Counted from the first letter of the stretch, positions 18,704 to 30,287 are shown. The stretch is DNA of 64,000 bases from Vreelandella piezotolerans (GCF_012427705.1 NZ_CP048602.1:1612001-1676000); one strand, 5' to 3'. Numbers and translations are program-made. Notes: generated by a model not told the origin, from the letters alone.

Positions 18704-21700
18704 TCACGCTGCCGCTACTTTTTGATTGAGGGTCGTGAGCAGGGTTTCGATCTTTTCGAAACGCTGTTCGGCCGATTCCATTGGAAATTCAAATCGTAAG
18801 GTGTCAGAGCCGTCCAGGCGGTAGTGCTGGGGGGATGTCTGGATCAGGGTGACAAGCGTTAGCGGGTCGATCTCGGTGCTGCTATTGAAGATCACTCGCC
18901 CGCGCTGTTCGCCCGCTTCAATGCGGGCCACGCCGAGCTGCTCGGCTCGGTGGCGTAGCTTGGTTTGGCGTATCAGGTTTTTCAACGGCTGGGGGAGTAG
19001 GCCGAAACGGTCGATTAGCTCCACCTGGAGCTCTTTCAGCTCGGCATCCGACTGAGTGTTGGCAATGCGTTTGTACATGACCAGACGCTGCTGTACATCG
19101 TGCACGTAGTCATCTGGGATCAAGGCGGGCAGATTAAGGCTAATTTCGACACCGGTATTGAAGGGGGCATCGATATTGGGGGTTTTGCCTGCGCGAATCG
19201 CTTTTACTGCCCGGTCCAGCATCTCCATGTAGAGGGTATAGCCGATGGTTTCCATCTGTCCGCTCTGCTCGTCGCCCAGTAGCTCGCCTGCGCCGCGAAT
19301 TTCCATATCGTGGCTGGCCAGTGTGAAGCCTGCGCCGAGATCGTCGGACGCGCTGATGGCTTCGAGGCGTTTGACCGCATCGCGGGTCATGGCTTTGGGG
19401 GGCGGCGTCAGTAGATACGCATAAGCCTGATGATGGCTGCGTCCCACGCGGCCACGCAGCTGGTGAAGTTGCGCCAAGCCAAACTTGTCGGCCCGCTCGA
19501 TCAGAATGGTATTGGCACTGGGGACGTCGATCCCCGTTTCGATTATGGTCGAGCAAACCAGCACGTTGAAACGGCGATGATAGAAGTCTGACATGACACG
19601 CTCGAGACTGCGTTCAGGGAGCTGACCATGGGCCACGGCCACGCGCGCCTCGGGTACCAGTTCGCGAATCTGTTCAGCCGCGTTCTCGATGGTTTTGACT
19701 TCATTGTGTAAAAAGTACACCTGGCCACCGCGCAGAATCTCCCGCAGCAGCGCCTCTTTGATGACGCTGTTGTCTCGCTGCTGCACAAAGGTTTTGACCG
19801 ACAGACGCCGAGCGGGAGGCGTAGCGATAATGGACAGATCGCGGATACCGCTCATGGCCATGTTGAGCGTGCGAGGAATCGGCGTAGCCGTTAGCGTGAG
19901 AATATCGATTTCAGCTCGCAGGGTTTTGAGCTTCTCTTTCTGGGCGACGCCAAAGCGGTGCTCCTCGTCGATGATCAACAGCCCCATTTTGGGTAGTTCG
20001 ACGCTTTTTGAGAGCAATTTGTGGGTGCCGATGACGATATCGGTCTGGCCACTTTTGATGCTCTCCAGCGTTTGGGTCATCTCTTTGCCGCCGGTAAAAC
20101 GCGAGATCAAGCTGATATTGACGGCGGTATCGGCAAAGCGGTCTCGGAAGTTTTCGAAATGCTGGCGCGCTAGCAGGGTGGTGGGCACCAGTACCACGAC
20201 TTGTCGGCCGGACTGCACGGCGAGGAATGCCGCCCGCATGGCGACCTCGGTTTTACCGAAGCCCACATCGCCGCACACCACCCGGTCCATCGGCTGGGGC
20301 GACACCATATCGCCGATGACGGCCTCGATGGCCGCCTGCTGGTCGGGTGTCTCTTCGAAGGGGAAGCTGGCCGCGAAGCGCACGTACTCCTCCCCAGGCG
20401 TTTCGTAGATCACGCCTTGCTGGGCTTCGCGGCGCGCATAGATGTCGAGCAGCTCGGCAGCGGTATCGCGGATTTTCTCGGCGGCTTTGCGACGGGCTTT
20501 TTCCCACTGATCGGAGCCTAGTTTGTGCAGTGGGGCGAGCTCGTCATCGGCGCCGCTGTAGCGGGAGATGAGGTGTAAGCTGTCCACCGGCACATACAGC
20601 TTGGCGCCGTCGGCGTAGGAGAGGGCAAGAAACTCATTGGCCTGACCGCCTGCCTCTAGGGTTTCCAACCCCATGTAGCGACCCACGCCGTGGGCCTGGT
20701 GAACCACCGGCGCGCCCTCGCGCAATTCTGAGAGGTGTCTTACCGCCAATTCATTGTCGTCGGTGGCCTTTTCCCGCCGACGGCTTTGGCGCACCACGTC
20801 GCCAAACAGCTCGGTTTCGCTGATCACCGCCACATCCGGCTCGGTGAGCCAGAGGCCGCAGCCGACCAAACTTTCGGTAATCGCCATGCGTTGGGTGTCG
20901 GCCAGGAACGCTTGGAAACTGTCGCTATGAGGCAACGACAGTGTCAGCGGAGCGAGGACGTCTTCCAGGGCTTCCCGTCGTCCGCGGGATTCCGCGACGA
21001 ACAGCACACGAGTGTCGGAGTGCTGTTCCAAAAAATTGGCCAGCTCGCTCAACGGCTGCTTGGCGCGGGCGTTGATCGAGAGGGTAGGTAGGGCTTGTGC
21101 CAGTGGGCTCAGCGCGTGGCGCTGGCTGTCGTCCTCGGTGAGCTCCAGGCGCGGCCGCGCTTTGATGGCGGAAAACACCTCGTTGACCGGGAAAAAAGCG
21201 CGATGGGGCGGCAAGAGCGGGCGCGTCGGGTCGACGCCAAGATTGACATAACGCGATTCGATGGCCTGCCAGTGCTGCTCGGCAGCTTCAAATACGCCTG
21301 GCAGAAGGGCGACGCGGGTGTCGTCGGTGACGTGCTCGAACAGGGAGGCGGTTTCATCGAAGAACAGCGGTAAGTACTGCTCTAGCCCGGGAGAGGGGAT
21401 CGCTTTCAGCGCGTCGTTGTAGAGTGGGCACTGGCGCGGGTCGACGTCGAAGAGCGTTTCGAACTGTTCGCGGAAGCAGGCAATCGCGCTACGACTCAGC
21501 GAGTACTCATGTGCGGGCAGCAGCTCGATGGTGTCGACTTTGTCCGTAGAACGCTGACTGCCAGGATCGAAGTGGCGCAGTGTATCGATCTCGTCATCGA
21601 AGAGATCGATGCGGATCGGTTCGTCCATGCCCATGGCAAACAGGTCGATGATGGCGCCGCGCATGGCGTACTCACCTGGCTCGTACACCGTTTCGACCGC

Positions 21701-22153
21701 ACGATAGCCTGCCCGGGAGAGCGATTCACGAAACGTCTCGCGGTTTAACGTAGCGCCAGCCTTGAGCGTCATTACGCGGCCAGCGATATAGGAGACCGGC
21801 GGCAGGCGCTGCATGAGCGTATTGATCGGCACGAGCACGATGCCGCGCACACCATCTTGCAATTGGCGCAGCGTTCTCAGCCGAGCAGAGATGATGTCCT
21901 GGTGCGGCGAAAAGCTGTCATAGGGCAGCGTTTCCCAATCGGGAAAGGGGAGTACGGGCACGCTGCTGTAAAACGCCAGATCCTGCTCCAGACGCTGCGC
22001 GCTGGCTGTGTTGGGGGTGATCACCAGCAGTGGCGCATGGGCGGCTGTCTGAGCGAGCGCCAAGGCAGTCGCACTGCCCGGCGGCGCTTTCAGGTAAAGC
22101 GTGTCGCGTATCCCTTGCGGCTGAGGCGGTTCGAGCAGAGAGAAAGAAGACAT
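18704..22153 (-). CDS. mfd: Transcription-repair coupling factor Mfd
   Basis: SF2 ATPase that removes stalled RNA polymerase and recruits UvrA. The start at 22153 (MSSFSLLEPPQPQ) gives 1149 residues, the same as E. coli Mfd (1148). Domains in order: UvrB-like N-terminal modules (SVPVLPFPDWETLPYDSFSP, YEPGEYAMRGAIIDLFAMG), the RNA-polymerase-interacting domain (DGAPVVHQAHGVGRYMGLE-like region at about residues 495-520), translocase with Walker A GDVGFGKTEVAMRA, DEEH in LLIIDEEHRFGV and the QLRGRVGRS motif, and a C-terminal TRCF domain. The frame is open 111 bases further upstream but that extension is not family-like. Confidence 0.97.
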   Translation of the reverse strand: MSSFSLLEPPQPQGIRDTLYLKAPPGSATALALAQTAAHAPLLVITPNTASAQRLEQDLAFYSSVPVLPFPDWETLPYDSFSPHQDIISARLRTLRQLQDGVRGIVLVPINTLMQRLPPVSYIAGRVMTLKAGATLNRETFRESLSRAGYRAVETVYEPGEYAMRGAIIDLFAMGMDEPIRIDLFDDEIDTLRHFDPGSQRSTDKVDTIELLPAHEYSLSRSAIACFREQFETLFDVDPRQCPLYNDALKAIPSPGLEQYLPLFFDETASLFEHVTDDTRVALLPGVFEAAEQHWQAIESRYVNLGVDPTRPLLPPHRAFFPVNEVFSAIKARPRLELTEDDSQRHALSPLAQALPTLSINARAKQPLSELANFLEQHSDTRVLFVAESRGRREALEDVLAPLTLSLPHSDSFQAFLADTQRMAITESLVGCGLWLTEPDVAVISETELFGDVVRQSRRREKATDDNELAVRHLSELREGAPVVHQAHGVGRYMGLETLEAGGQANEFLALSYADGAKLYVPVDSLHLISRYSGADDELAPLHKLGSDQWEKARRKAAEKIRDTAAELLDIYARREAQQGVIYETPGEEYVRFAASFPFEETPDQQAAIEAVIGDMVSPQPMDRVVCGDVGFGKTEVAMRAAFLAVQSGRQVVVLVPTTLLARQHFENFRDRFADTAVNISLISRFTGGKEMTQTLESIKSGQTDIVIGTHKLLSKSVELPKMGLLIIDEEHRFGVAQKEKLKTLRAEIDILTLTATPIPRTLNMAMSGIRDLSIIATPPARRLSVKTFVQQRDNSVIKEALLREILRGGQVYFLHNEVKTIENAAEQIRELVPEARVAVAHGQLPERSLERVMSDFYHRRFNVLVCSTIIETGIDVPSANTILIERADKFGLAQLHQLRGRVGRSHHQAYAYLLTPPPKAMTRDAVKRLEAISASDDLGAGFTLASHDMEIRGAGELLGDEQSGQMETIGYTLYMEMLDRAVKAIRAGKTPNIDAPFNTGVEISLNLPALIPDDYVHDVQQRLVMYKRIANTQSDAELKELQVELIDRFGLLPQPLKNLIRQTKLRHRAEQLGVARIEAGEQRGRVIFNSSTEIDPLTLVTLIQTSPQHYRLDGSDTLRFEFPMESAEQRFEKIETLLTTLNQKVAAA

Positions 22154-22327
22154 AATTAAGGTATCGTTTTGCGCAGAAACGGAACCAAGATCATACACGA
22201 TCCGCCCTTTCGCGCAGAGGCTTTGGCGCCATGGGGCGTTAAGATCGCTTGGTCGCTGCATCATTGGCGTTTGTAGTCAATACCCTTTTTCTGTAATACC
22301 CCTACATGTTGTGCGACTATCCATTCA

Positions 22328-22356
22328 TTGCGGCACCTTAATAAGCTCCGGATAAT
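22328..22356 (+). promoter_or_regulatory. Candidate sigma-70 promoter of gap
   Basis: TTGCGG (22328-22333), 17-base spacer, GATAAT (22351-22356), about 40 bases ahead of the chosen GTG start. Read by eye only. Confidence 0.4.
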
Positions 22357-22395
22357 ACTCGGGACATCCCCGTTCATAACTCAATGAGGCCGCAC

Positions 22396-23850
22396 GTGAG
22401 TCAGCAAGCGCTCGAAAACGTTTTTCAGGAATGGCAAAACAACGAAGCCCTGGCGGAGCAAATGATCCCACTAGTGGGGCAGCTCTATCGCCAGAACAAC
22501 GTTGTGGCCACGATGTTCGGACGCTCTCTGATCAAGCGGTCGGTCATTCGCATTCTCAAAGATCACCGTTTCGTGCGTAAGATCGAAGGGACCGAGCTGT
22601 CCGTGGCGGATACCTTTCCCATCGTCAAGGCGATGAGCGAGATGAATCTGGGGCCTGCCCACGTGGATGTAGGCAAGCTGGCGGTCAGCTTCAAGCGGCA
22701 AGGTGGCGGTGACCTGAATGCCTTCTTGAACAAGGAGCTGAACGAGATCATCGACGGCTACCAGCCGGGTGCCAGCACGGGTGAGCCAAAAGATGTAGTG
22801 CTTTACGGTTTTGGGCGCATTGGACGCTTGCTGGCCCGGGTCATGGTCGAAAAAGCCGGTGGTGGTAACCTATTGCGTCTACGTGCCATTGTGGTGCGTG
22901 GTCGCGGGGACGTTGCTAAAGATCTAGAGAAGCGCGCTAGCCTGCTACGCCGTGATTCTGTGCACGGCCCGTTCGATGGCACCATCACTGTCGATGCCGA
23001 TGCGCGTACCCTGACCATTAATGGCAACGTGGTTCAAGTGATCTATGCGGATTCTCCGAGTGACATCGACTACACCGCCTATGACATCCACAACGCGGTC
23101 ATCGTCGACAATACCGGTATCTGGCGCGACGAAGCGGGCCTGGGGCAACATTTGGAGTGTAAAGGAGCAGCAAAAGCGCTGCTGACCGCTCCAGGTAAAG
23201 GCGATATCAAAAACATCGTGTTCGGTATCAACCACGAGTCGATCGGCGATAGCGACCGTATCGTCTCGGCGGCATCGTGCACCACCAACGCCATCGTGCC
23301 GGTTCTCAAGGTGCTCAACGATGAGTTTGGCGTGGTGACGGGGCACGTGGAAACCGTCCATGCTTACACCAACGATCAGAACCTCATCGATAACTACCAC
23401 AAGGGCGATCGTCGCGGCCGCAGCGCAGCGCTGAACATGGTGCTGACCGAAACCGGTGCTGCCAAAGCCGTTGCCAAGGCGCTGCCGGAGCTGGAAGGCA
23501 AGCTGACCGGTAACGCCATCCGCGTGCCCACGCCGAACGTCTCCATGGCGATTCTAAATTTGACCCTGGAGAAAGGCACCGACGCCGAAGCGCTCAACGA
23601 CTATCTGCGTCGTATGTCCATCGATTCCGCTTATCAAAAACAGATCGATTTCGTCGACTCGGCCGAGGTGGTCTCGTCGGATTTCGTCGGCAACCGCCAT
23701 GCGGGTATCGTCGATGCCAAAGCGACCATTGCCAACGGCAACCACGCGGTCGTGTATGTTTGGTACGACAATGAGTTTGGCTATAGCTGCCAGGTCATTC
23801 GCATTCTGCAGCACATGTCCAACGTGCAATTTTTGAAGCTGCCACACTAA
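22396..23850 (+). CDS. gap: Glyceraldehyde-3-phosphate dehydrogenase, long form
   Basis: Oxidoreductase of glycolysis/gluconeogenesis. It has an extra N-terminal helical domain of about 130 residues (MSQQALENVFQEWQNNEALA) before the NAD-binding motif YGFGRIGRLLAR, a form seen in Pseudomonas and relatives; total 484 residues versus about 335 for the short form. The catalytic Cys is in SAASCTTNAIVPVLKVL, and VPTPNVSMAILNLTLEK and WYDNEFGYSCQ are the usual C-terminal blocks. The GTG at 22396 is chosen because TGAGG sits 6 bases upstream; the ATG at 22384 overlaps that ribosome site and has none of its own. Divergent from mfd. Confidence 0.9.
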   Translation: MSQQALENVFQEWQNNEALAEQMIPLVGQLYRQNNVVATMFGRSLIKRSVIRILKDHRFVRKIEGTELSVADTFPIVKAMSEMNLGPAHVDVGKLAVSFKRQGGGDLNAFLNKELNEIIDGYQPGASTGEPKDVVLYGFGRIGRLLARVMVEKAGGGNLLRLRAIVVRGRGDVAKDLEKRASLLRRDSVHGPFDGTITVDADARTLTINGNVVQVIYADSPSDIDYTAYDIHNAVIVDNTGIWRDEAGLGQHLECKGAAKALLTAPGKGDIKNIVFGINHESIGDSDRIVSAASCTTNAIVPVLKVLNDEFGVVTGHVETVHAYTNDQNLIDNYHKGDRRGRSAALNMVLTETGAAKAVAKALPELEGKLTGNAIRVPTPNVSMAILNLTLEKGTDAEALNDYLRRMSIDSAYQKQIDFVDSAEVVSSDFVGNRHAGIVDAKATIANGNHAVVYVWYDNEFGYSCQVIRILQHMSNVQFLKLPH

Positions 23851-23912
23851 GCCGATGCGGCTATAGACGCGGTAAACGCTAAATTAGCGTATCAGCGACA
23901 TGGGTTTTATCA

Positions 23913-23938
23913 ACGCCACCCTCGGGTGGCGTTTTTTT
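23913..23938 (+). terminator. Intrinsic terminator after gap
   Basis: ACGCCACCC (23913-23921) pairs with GGGTGGCGT (23924-23932), followed by a run of T. Confidence 0.92.
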
Positions 23939-23996
23939 GTTCCAGAAACAAATGGCCTAGAACGGCACATAGCACTTTTGGAGGCCATCAGGGATG

Positions 23997-24025
23997 TGGT
24001 CATTGGCCGCGCTTATCTTTATAAT
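23997..24025 (+). promoter_or_regulatory. Candidate sigma-70 promoter of the nqr operon
   Basis: TGGTCA (23997-24002), 17-base spacer, perfect TATAAT (24020-24025). This is the best promoter-like match upstream of nqrA. Confidence 0.45.
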
Positions 24026-24167
24026 GCGATAGATTTTTCGGGGTGGTTCAAGCGTGCTTGAGCCTGACTGGTAACGATCTGAACAGCAAAACAAGAATTC
24101 ACTGAACAGAAAATAAGCATTCGAACCCCTTACCTTCGTATATCCGATCCATCAACTGGGCGAGACT

Positions 24168-25517
24168 ATGATCGAAGTCAAAAAAGGCCTGGATCTCCCC
24201 ATCACGGGAGCGCCCGAGCAGCGTATTGACAATGCGCAGCCTGTGCGTCACGTGGCAATCCTGGGCACTGACTATGTTGGCATGAAGCCAACCATGGAAG
24301 TTCAGGAAGGGGATAAGGTCAAATTAGGCCAGCTTCTCTTCACCGACAAGAAAATCGACGGCGTTCGTTTTACGGCGCCTGCCGGTGGTGAAGTGGTCGC
24401 TATTAACCGTGGCGAAAAACGACGTCTACTGTCTGTGGTCATTAAAGTCGATGAAAATGAAGAAGCGATGACATTTGCTTCTCATGATCGTGGCGCTTTA
24501 GCACAGCTCGATCGTCAAACCGTTGTCGACCAGCTCGTCGAGTCTGGCATGTGGACCGCTCTACGTACGCGTCCTTTCTCACGCACGCCAGCTATCGACA
24601 GTGTGCCTGCCGATATCTTCGTCACCGCCGTGGATACCCATCCGCTGAGCGCTGACCCCGCCTTTATCATCAACGAAAATGCTCAAGCATTCGAAGACGG
24701 CCTCAAGGTGCTAACCCGCCTGACCGAGGGCAACGTTTTTCTGTGCACCGGAGCAAACGCTTCCGTACCCGGCGGCGATATTAGCGGCGTCAAGACAGAA
24801 AGTTTCGCTGGGCCGCACCCGGCAGGCTTGGTAGGCACGCATATTCATTACCTTTCGCCCGTCGCGCTGCACAAAAAAGTGTGGCACATCGGTTATCAGG
24901 ACGTGATTGCGTTCGGTAAGCTGTTTACCGAAGGTAAGCTGGACATGAGCCGCATCGTTGCGGTGGGTGGCCCGCGTGCTGAAAAGCCTCGTCTGCTGCG
25001 CACCCGTATCGGGGCGAGCACCGAGGAACTCTTGGCAGGTGAAATCATCCAACCAGAAGACACCCGTGTGATTTCTGGCTCGGTCTTCTCTGGCGCTGCC
25101 GCAGAAGGCAAGGTGACTTATTTGGGGCGTTTCCACAACCAAGTCAGCTTGCTGGAAGAGGGCAACAAGCGCACGTTCATGGGTTGGCTCTCTCCCGGTG
25201 CCAATCGCCACTCGGTGATGGGCATCTATCTTTCAAAAATCAAAGGCCTGAGCAATTACGCGCCGACCACCTCGACGAATGGTTCCGAGCGTGCCATGGT
25301 GCCGGTGGGTAACTACGAACGCGTCATGCCGTTGGATGTCATGCCAACGCAACTGCTGCGTTCGCTGATTGTGGGCGACATTGAGGTTGCCATGCAGCTT
25401 GGGTGTCTTGAGCTGGACGAAGAGGATCTGGCGCTATGTACCTACGTTTGCCCCGGCAAATACGAGTACGGCCCAATCCTGCGTGACAATCTCACCATGA
25501 TCGAGAAAGAGGCCTGA
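24168..25517 (+). CDS. nqrA: Na+-translocating NADH:quinone reductase subunit A
   Basis: Peripheral cytoplasmic subunit of the sodium-pumping NADH dehydrogenase, implicated in ubiquinone binding. The 449 residues start [18 protein letters not shown] and show the biotinyl/lipoyl-like N-terminal hammerhead ([20 protein letters not shown]), [13 protein letters not shown], and the C-terminal [19 protein letters not shown] with its paired Cys. First gene of the six-gene operon; the stop overlaps the nqrB start. A sodium pump fits a salt-loving lifestyle. Confidence 0.97.
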   Translation: MIEVKKGLDLPITGAPEQRIDNAQPVRHVAILGTDYVGMKPTMEVQEGDKVKLGQLLFTDKKIDGVRFTAPAGGEVVAINRGEKRRLLSVVIKVDENEEAMTFASHDRGALAQLDRQTVVDQLVESGMWTALRTRPFSRTPAIDSVPADIFVTAVDTHPLSADPAFIINENAQAFEDGLKVLTRLTEGNVFLCTGANASVPGGDISGVKTESFAGPHPAGLVGTHIHYLSPVALHKKVWHIGYQDVIAFGKLFTEGKLDMSRIVAVGGPRAEKPRLLRTRIGASTEELLAGEIIQPEDTRVISGSVFSGAAAEGKVTYLGRFHNQVSLLEEGNKRTFMGWLSPGANRHSVMGIYLSKIKGLSNYAPTTSTNGSERAMVPVGNYERVMPLDVMPTQLLRSLIVGDIEVAMQLGCLELDEEDLALCTYVCPGKYEYGPILRDNLTMIEKEA

Positions 25518-26743
25518 TGATGGGTATTCGACAAACACTCGATAATCTCGAGCCGCACTTCCACAAAGGTGGTAAGTACGAAAAGTTCTATCCGCTCTAT
25601 GAAGCGGTAGATACGATTTTCTACTCGCCCCCCAGCGTTGCAAAAACCACCGCTCACGTGCGTGATGGCGTCGACCTGAAACGCATCATGATCACGGTAT
25701 GGATGTGCACCTTCCCGGCCATGTTCTTCGGTATGTGGAACGCAGGCTGGCAGGCGAACACTGCCATCGAAGCGGGTTATGCCTCCATGAACGGCTGGCG
25801 CGAAGCCATCATGATGACCCTCGCGGGCGGTCATGATCCCAGCAGCCTGTGGGCTAACTTCGTTCTTGGCGCGACTTACTTCCTGCCCATTTACCTCGTG
25901 ACGTTCGTCGTGGGTGGTTTCTGGGAAGTGCTGTTTGCCATCAAGCGTGGCCATGAAGTCAACGAAGGTTTCTTCGTGACCTCCGTGCTGTTTGCGCTGA
26001 TTCTGCCGGCCACCATCCCGCTTTGGCAGGTCGCTTTGGGGATTACCTTTGGCGTCGTGATCGGCAAAGAGATCTTTGGCGGCACGGGTAAGAACTTCCT
26101 GAACCCCGCGTTGACGGGTCGCGCGTTCCTGTACTTTGCTTATCCGGCGCAAATTTCCGGTGATGCAGTGTGGGTCGCCGCCGATGGCTACACAGGTGCG
26201 ACAGCGCTCTCCATGGCGTTTCAAGACGGTATGTCTGCGCTGACCAACACCTATAGCTGGTGGGATGCGTTCCTGGGCTTCGTGCCAGGTTCTGTGGGTG
26301 AAGTCTCGACCCTGGCTATCCTGATCGGTGCCGCCGTACTGCTTTGGACCAAGATCGCCAACTGGCGCATCATGCTGGGCGTCTTCCTGGGCATGGTGAT
26401 CACCAGCACACTGTTCAACCTGATCGGCTCCGAGACCAATGCCATGTTCGCGATGCCGTGGTACTGGCACCTCGTCATTGGTGGTTTTGCCTTTGGTATG
26501 GTGTTCATGGCGACCGACCCAGTGTCTGCCGCGATGACCAACCAAGGTCGCTTGGTGTTCGGTGCCCTGATCGGTGTGATGACGGTCTTGATCCGCGTAG
26601 TCAACCCGGCTTTCCCGGAAGGCATCATGCTGGCCATTCTGTTCGCCAACCTGTTTGCGCCGCTGATCGATCACTACTTCGTCCAGGCCAATGTTAAGCG
26701 CCGTCTCAAGCGTACTGGCGTACCGGCCGAGGAGACTGCCTAA
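25517..26743 (+). CDS. nqrB: Na+-translocating NADH:quinone reductase subunit B
   Basis: Integral membrane subunit with covalent FMN and riboflavin, central to the Na+ path. 408 residues with about ten hydrophobic helices; the cytoplasmic N-terminus is [20 protein letters not shown]. The covalent flavin site is [13 protein letters not shown], where the Thr of TGAT takes [24 protein letters not shown] and [20 protein letters not shown] are conserved blocks. It shares one base with the nqrA end and one with the nqrC start, so translation is coupled along the operon. Confidence 0.97.
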   Translation: MMGIRQTLDNLEPHFHKGGKYEKFYPLYEAVDTIFYSPPSVAKTTAHVRDGVDLKRIMITVWMCTFPAMFFGMWNAGWQANTAIEAGYASMNGWREAIMMTLAGGHDPSSLWANFVLGATYFLPIYLVTFVVGGFWEVLFAIKRGHEVNEGFFVTSVLFALILPATIPLWQVALGITFGVVIGKEIFGGTGKNFLNPALTGRAFLYFAYPAQISGDAVWVAADGYTGATALSMAFQDGMSALTNTYSWWDAFLGFVPGSVGEVSTLAILIGAAVLLWTKIANWRIMLGVFLGMVITSTLFNLIGSETNAMFAMPWYWHLVIGGFAFGMVFMATDPVSAAMTNQGRLVFGALIGVMTVLIRVVNPAFPEGIMLAILFANLFAPLIDHYFVQANVKRRLKRTGVPAEETA

Positions 26744-27564
26744 TGGCACAAGGTAACAACTCCATCAAGAAAGTTCTGATTGTCGCTTTCTCGCTGTGCA
26801 TCGTGTGCTCGGTCATCGTCTCGACGGCGGCCGTGGCACTGCGCCCAGCGCAGCAGCTCAATCAGGAGCTGGACCGTAAAACCAACATCCTCAACGTGGC
26901 GCGTCTTTACGAGCCAGGAATGGATGTGGAAGAGACGTTCAGCAATCAGATCACTGCCCGCGTCGTCGAGCTGGAAACCGGTGACTACACCGAACAGTTC
27001 GACCCCAGTACCTTCGATGGTTTCGAAGCTGCACGCGATCCGGCCACTGGCCGTACGCTGTCTGGCGATCGTGACATCGCGGGACTCTCGCGCGTAGAAA
27101 ATTTCGCGACTGTGTACCTAGTAGGCGATCCTGAGAATCCTGACCAGATCGTTCTGCCTATTCGTGGACAGGGCCTGTGGGGCCGTATGATGGGATTCCT
27201 GTCGGTAGAAGGTGACGGCAACACCATCGTTAGTATCACTTACTACGACCACAGTGAAACGCCGGGCCTGGGTGCCGAAGTCAACAATCCGCGTTGGCAA
27301 GCCCAGTGGGAAGGTAAAGAGATCTACAGCGAAGAGGGCGACCTCTCTCCTGAAATCCACCTGACCAAAGGCGGTGCGAGTAACGAGCACGAAGTCGATG
27401 CGCTCTCCGGTGCTACGCTGACCAGTAACGGCGTGACCAACATGCTGCAGTTTTGGCTGAGTGAAGAGGGCTTTGCTCCTTACTTGGCTAAATTCCGCAG
27501 CGGAACCGAGCCATCAGACGCCGAAGACACCGAGACTGACTTCGACGACGTTGAGGGGGCCTGA
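26743..27564 (+). CDS. nqrC: Na+-translocating NADH:quinone reductase subunit C
   Basis: Single-span subunit with a periplasmic FMN-binding domain. 273 residues: a transmembrane helix near residues 10-30 ([20 protein letters not shown]), then the soluble domain with [35 protein letters not shown] and the flavinylation motif [13 protein letters not shown] (Thr of SGAT). The tail is acidic ([15 protein letters not shown]). ApbE is needed to attach the FMN, but no apbE gene is in this window. Confidence 0.97.
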   Translation: MAQGNNSIKKVLIVAFSLCIVCSVIVSTAAVALRPAQQLNQELDRKTNILNVARLYEPGMDVEETFSNQITARVVELETGDYTEQFDPSTFDGFEAARDPATGRTLSGDRDIAGLSRVENFATVYLVGDPENPDQIVLPIRGQGLWGRMMGFLSVEGDGNTIVSITYYDHSETPGLGAEVNNPRWQAQWEGKEIYSEEGDLSPEIHLTKGGASNEHEVDALSGATLTSNGVTNMLQFWLSEEGFAPYLAKFRSGTEPSDAEDTETDFDDVEGA

Positions 27565-27566
27565 TC

Positions 27567-28235
<669 letters not shown>

Positions 28236-28236
28236 C

Positions 28237-28854
28237 ATGGAACACTATCTGAGCCTTTTCGTCGCTTCGGTATTCGTCGAGAACATGGCACTAGCCTTCT
28301 TCCTGGGCATGTGTACGTTCCTCGCGGTATCCAAGAAGGTGTCTTCTGCCATCGGTCTCGGTATTGCGGTTATCGTCGTACTGACGATCACGGTGCCGGT
28401 CAATAACCTGGTATTCACGTACCTGCTGCAAGAAGGCGCGCTGACCTGGACCGGCATTAGCGGTGCTGAAAACATCGACCTGTCATTCCTGGGTCTGCTC
28501 TCGTACATCGGTGTTATCGCGGCCCTGGTACAGATCATGGAAATGTTCCTTGATAAGTACGTACCGTCGCTTTACAACGCCCTGGGTGTCTTCCTGCCGC
28601 TGATTACCGTTAACTGCGCCATCCTCGGTGGCGTACTGTTCATGGTGGAGCGTAGCTACAACTTTGGCGAGGCCGTGGTGTATGGCTTCGGCGCGGGTAC
28701 CGGTTGGGCGCTAGCGATCGCTGCGCTGGCAGGCATTCGTGAAAAGCTGAAGTACAGCGACGTGCCGGGCGGTTTGCAGGGTCTTGGCATTACGTTTATC
28801 ACCGTTGGCTTGATGTCGCTGGGCTTCATGTCCTTCTCTGGCATTCAGCTTTAA
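28237..28854 (+). CDS. nqrE: Na+-translocating NADH:quinone reductase subunit E
   Basis: Six-helix membrane partner of NqrD, homologous to RnfA. 205 residues with conserved [34 protein letters not shown] (Cys ligand of the inter-subunit iron centre) and [27 protein letters not shown] at the end of nqrD serves as ribosome site. A stable hairpin follows before nqrF. Confidence 0.97.
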   Translation: MEHYLSLFVASVFVENMALAFFLGMCTFLAVSKKVSSAIGLGIAVIVVLTITVPVNNLVFTYLLQEGALTWTGISGAENIDLSFLGLLSYIGVIAALVQIMEMFLDKYVPSLYNALGVFLPLITVNCAILGGVLFMVERSYNFGEAVVYGFGAGTGWALAIAALAGIREKLKYSDVPGGLQGLGITFITVGLMSLGFMSFSGIQL

Positions 28855-28862
28855 TCGGAGCC

Positions 28863-28902
28863 GGTTTTCTCGGCAGCCCAGGCTGCCGAGGTACAGAAAA
28901 CC
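28863..28902 (+). other. Intra-operon hairpin between nqrE and nqrF
   Basis: CTCGGCAGCC (28869-28878) pairs perfectly with GGCTGCCGAG (28881-28890). An outer arm GGTTTTCT (28863-28870) can pair with AGAAAACC (28895-28902), sharing two bases with the inner stem. There is no T-run, so it is probably a processing or translation-tuning element, not a terminator. Confidence 0.6.
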
Positions 28903-28922
28903 TTCAGCAATAGGAAACCGAC

Positions 28923-30155
28923 ATGGTTGATACATCTGTCATCTTGCTCGGTGTTGTCATGTTCACGGTCATCGTTATTAGCTTAACGGCGATCATTCTG
29001 GCAGCGCGCAGCAAGCTAGTGAGTAGCGGGGACGTGACGATCGAAGTCAACGGCGACCCCGAGCACACCCTGAAGACCCAAGCCGGCGGCAAGCTACTGA
29101 ACACCCTGGCGGCCAACGGTATCTTCCTTTCCTCTGCGTGTGGCGGCGGCGGTTCCTGCGCCCAGTGTAAGTGCCGCGTGGAAGAGGGCGGCGGTTCTAT
29201 CCTGCCGACGGAAGAGTCGCACTTCACCATGCGCGAGAAGAAAGAGGGCTGGCGCCTCTCTTGTCAGGTTCCTGTGAAGCAGGACATGAAAGTAGAAGTG
29301 CCGGAAGAAGTCTTCGGCGTGAAGAAGTGGGAAACCGAAGTAACGGCCAACCCGAACGTCGCGACCTTCATCAAAGAGCTCAACTTGAAGCTGCCCGAAG
29401 GCGAAGAAGTCGCTTTCCGTGCAGGTGGTTACGTTCAGCTCGTGGCTCCGCCTTACGACATCAAGTTCTCGGACTTCGATATCGAAGAAGAGTACCGTGG
29501 CGACTGGGAAAAGTTTGGTCTATTCGACATTTCCCACAAGAACAACGAGGAAATCATCCGCGCCTACTCCATGGCGAACTACCCGGAAGAGAAAGGTCTC
29601 CTCAAGTTCAACATTCGTATCGCGACGCCGCCTCCTGGCACCAGCCATCCCCCGGGTCTCATGTCGACCTACGTCTTCAGCCTGAAGCCGGGTGACAAGG
29701 TGACCGTCATGGGGCCGTTTGGTGAGTTCTTCGCTAAAGACACCGATGCCGAGATGATCTTCGTCGGTGGTGGTGCGGGCATGGCGCCGATGCGTAGCCA
29801 TATCTTCGACCAGCTCAAGCGTCTGAAGTCCGATCGTAAGATTTCGTTCTGGTACGGTGCGCGCTCCTGGCGTGAAACCTTCTACAACGAAGAGTACGAT
29901 CAGTTGGCAGAAGAGTTCCCCAACTTCGAGTGGCATCTAGCGCTCTCCGATCCGCAGCCGGAAGACAACTGGGAAGGCCCGACGGGCTTCATTCACAACG
30001 TGCTTTACGAAAACTATCTGAAGGACCATCCGGCTCCTGAAGATTGTGAGTACTACATGTGTGGGCCGCCCATGATGAACGCCTCCGTTATCAAGCTGCT
30101 GCTTGATATGGGGGTCGAGCCGGAAAACATCCTGTTGGATGATTTCGGCGGCTAA
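28923..30155 (+). CDS. nqrF: Na+-translocating NADH:quinone reductase subunit F
   Basis: NADH-oxidising subunit that feeds electrons into the pump. 410 residues: N-terminal transmembrane helix ([17 protein letters not shown]), a plant-type 2Fe-2S ferredoxin domain with ligands in [15 protein letters not shown] and WRLSCQVPV, an FAD domain with [11 protein letters not shown], and an NADH domain ([29 protein letters not shown]). The C-terminus DDFGG is typical. AGGAAA precedes the ATG. Last of nqrABCDEF; the operon maturation gene nqrM follows after a hairpin. Confidence 0.97.
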   Translation: MVDTSVILLGVVMFTVIVISLTAIILAARSKLVSSGDVTIEVNGDPEHTLKTQAGGKLLNTLAANGIFLSSACGGGGSCAQCKCRVEEGGGSILPTEESHFTMREKKEGWRLSCQVPVKQDMKVEVPEEVFGVKKWETEVTANPNVATFIKELNLKLPEGEEVAFRAGGYVQLVAPPYDIKFSDFDIEEEYRGDWEKFGLFDISHKNNEEIIRAYSMANYPEEKGLLKFNIRIATPPPGTSHPPGLMSTYVFSLKPGDKVTVMGPFGEFFAKDTDAEMIFVGGGAGMAPMRSHIFDQLKRLKSDRKISFWYGARSWRETFYNEEYDQLAEEFPNFEWHLALSDPQPEDNWEGPTGFIHNVLYENYLKDHPAPEDCEYYMCGPPMMNASVIKLLLDMGVEPENILLDDFGG

Positions 30156-30180
30156 TGTCGCATCCGCAGACGTTAGACAC

Positions 30181-30204
30181 GGGGCTAGCCTTAGGGCTAG
30201 CCCC
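30181..30204 (+). terminator. Hairpin after nqrF
   Basis: GGGGCTAGCC (30181-30190) pairs perfectly with GGCTAGCCCC (30195-30204) around TTAG, followed by GTTCGTTT. It probably attenuates transcription into nqrM. Confidence 0.75.
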
Positions 30205-30258
30205 GTTCGTTTATGGAGTGATCGACATGCACATCGTGGGGAATTTGCCCGGAATGCC

Positions 30259-30287
30259 TGATCATTTTGCATTGGCTGGGGTACAAT
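30259..30287 (+). promoter_or_regulatory. Weak candidate promoter upstream of nqrM
   Basis: TGATCA (30259-30264), 17-base spacer, TACAAT (30282-30287). The -10 is good and the -35 poor. It would let nqrM be transcribed separately from nqrA-F. Confidence 0.3.

Larger units (their letters stand above)
23851..24167. other. Intergenic region between gap and nqrA
   Basis: The 317-base gap contains the gap terminator on the left and the nqr promoter and leader on the right. About 140 bases of leader separate the predicted -10 from the nqrA ATG, long enough for post-transcriptional control, but no recognised riboswitch was seen. Confidence 0.6.

Noticed and set aside
25442..26749. 435-codon minus-strand open frame
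   Set aside because: Antisense to nqrB and full of His/Gln/Arg, as expected of the complement of a membrane protein gene.
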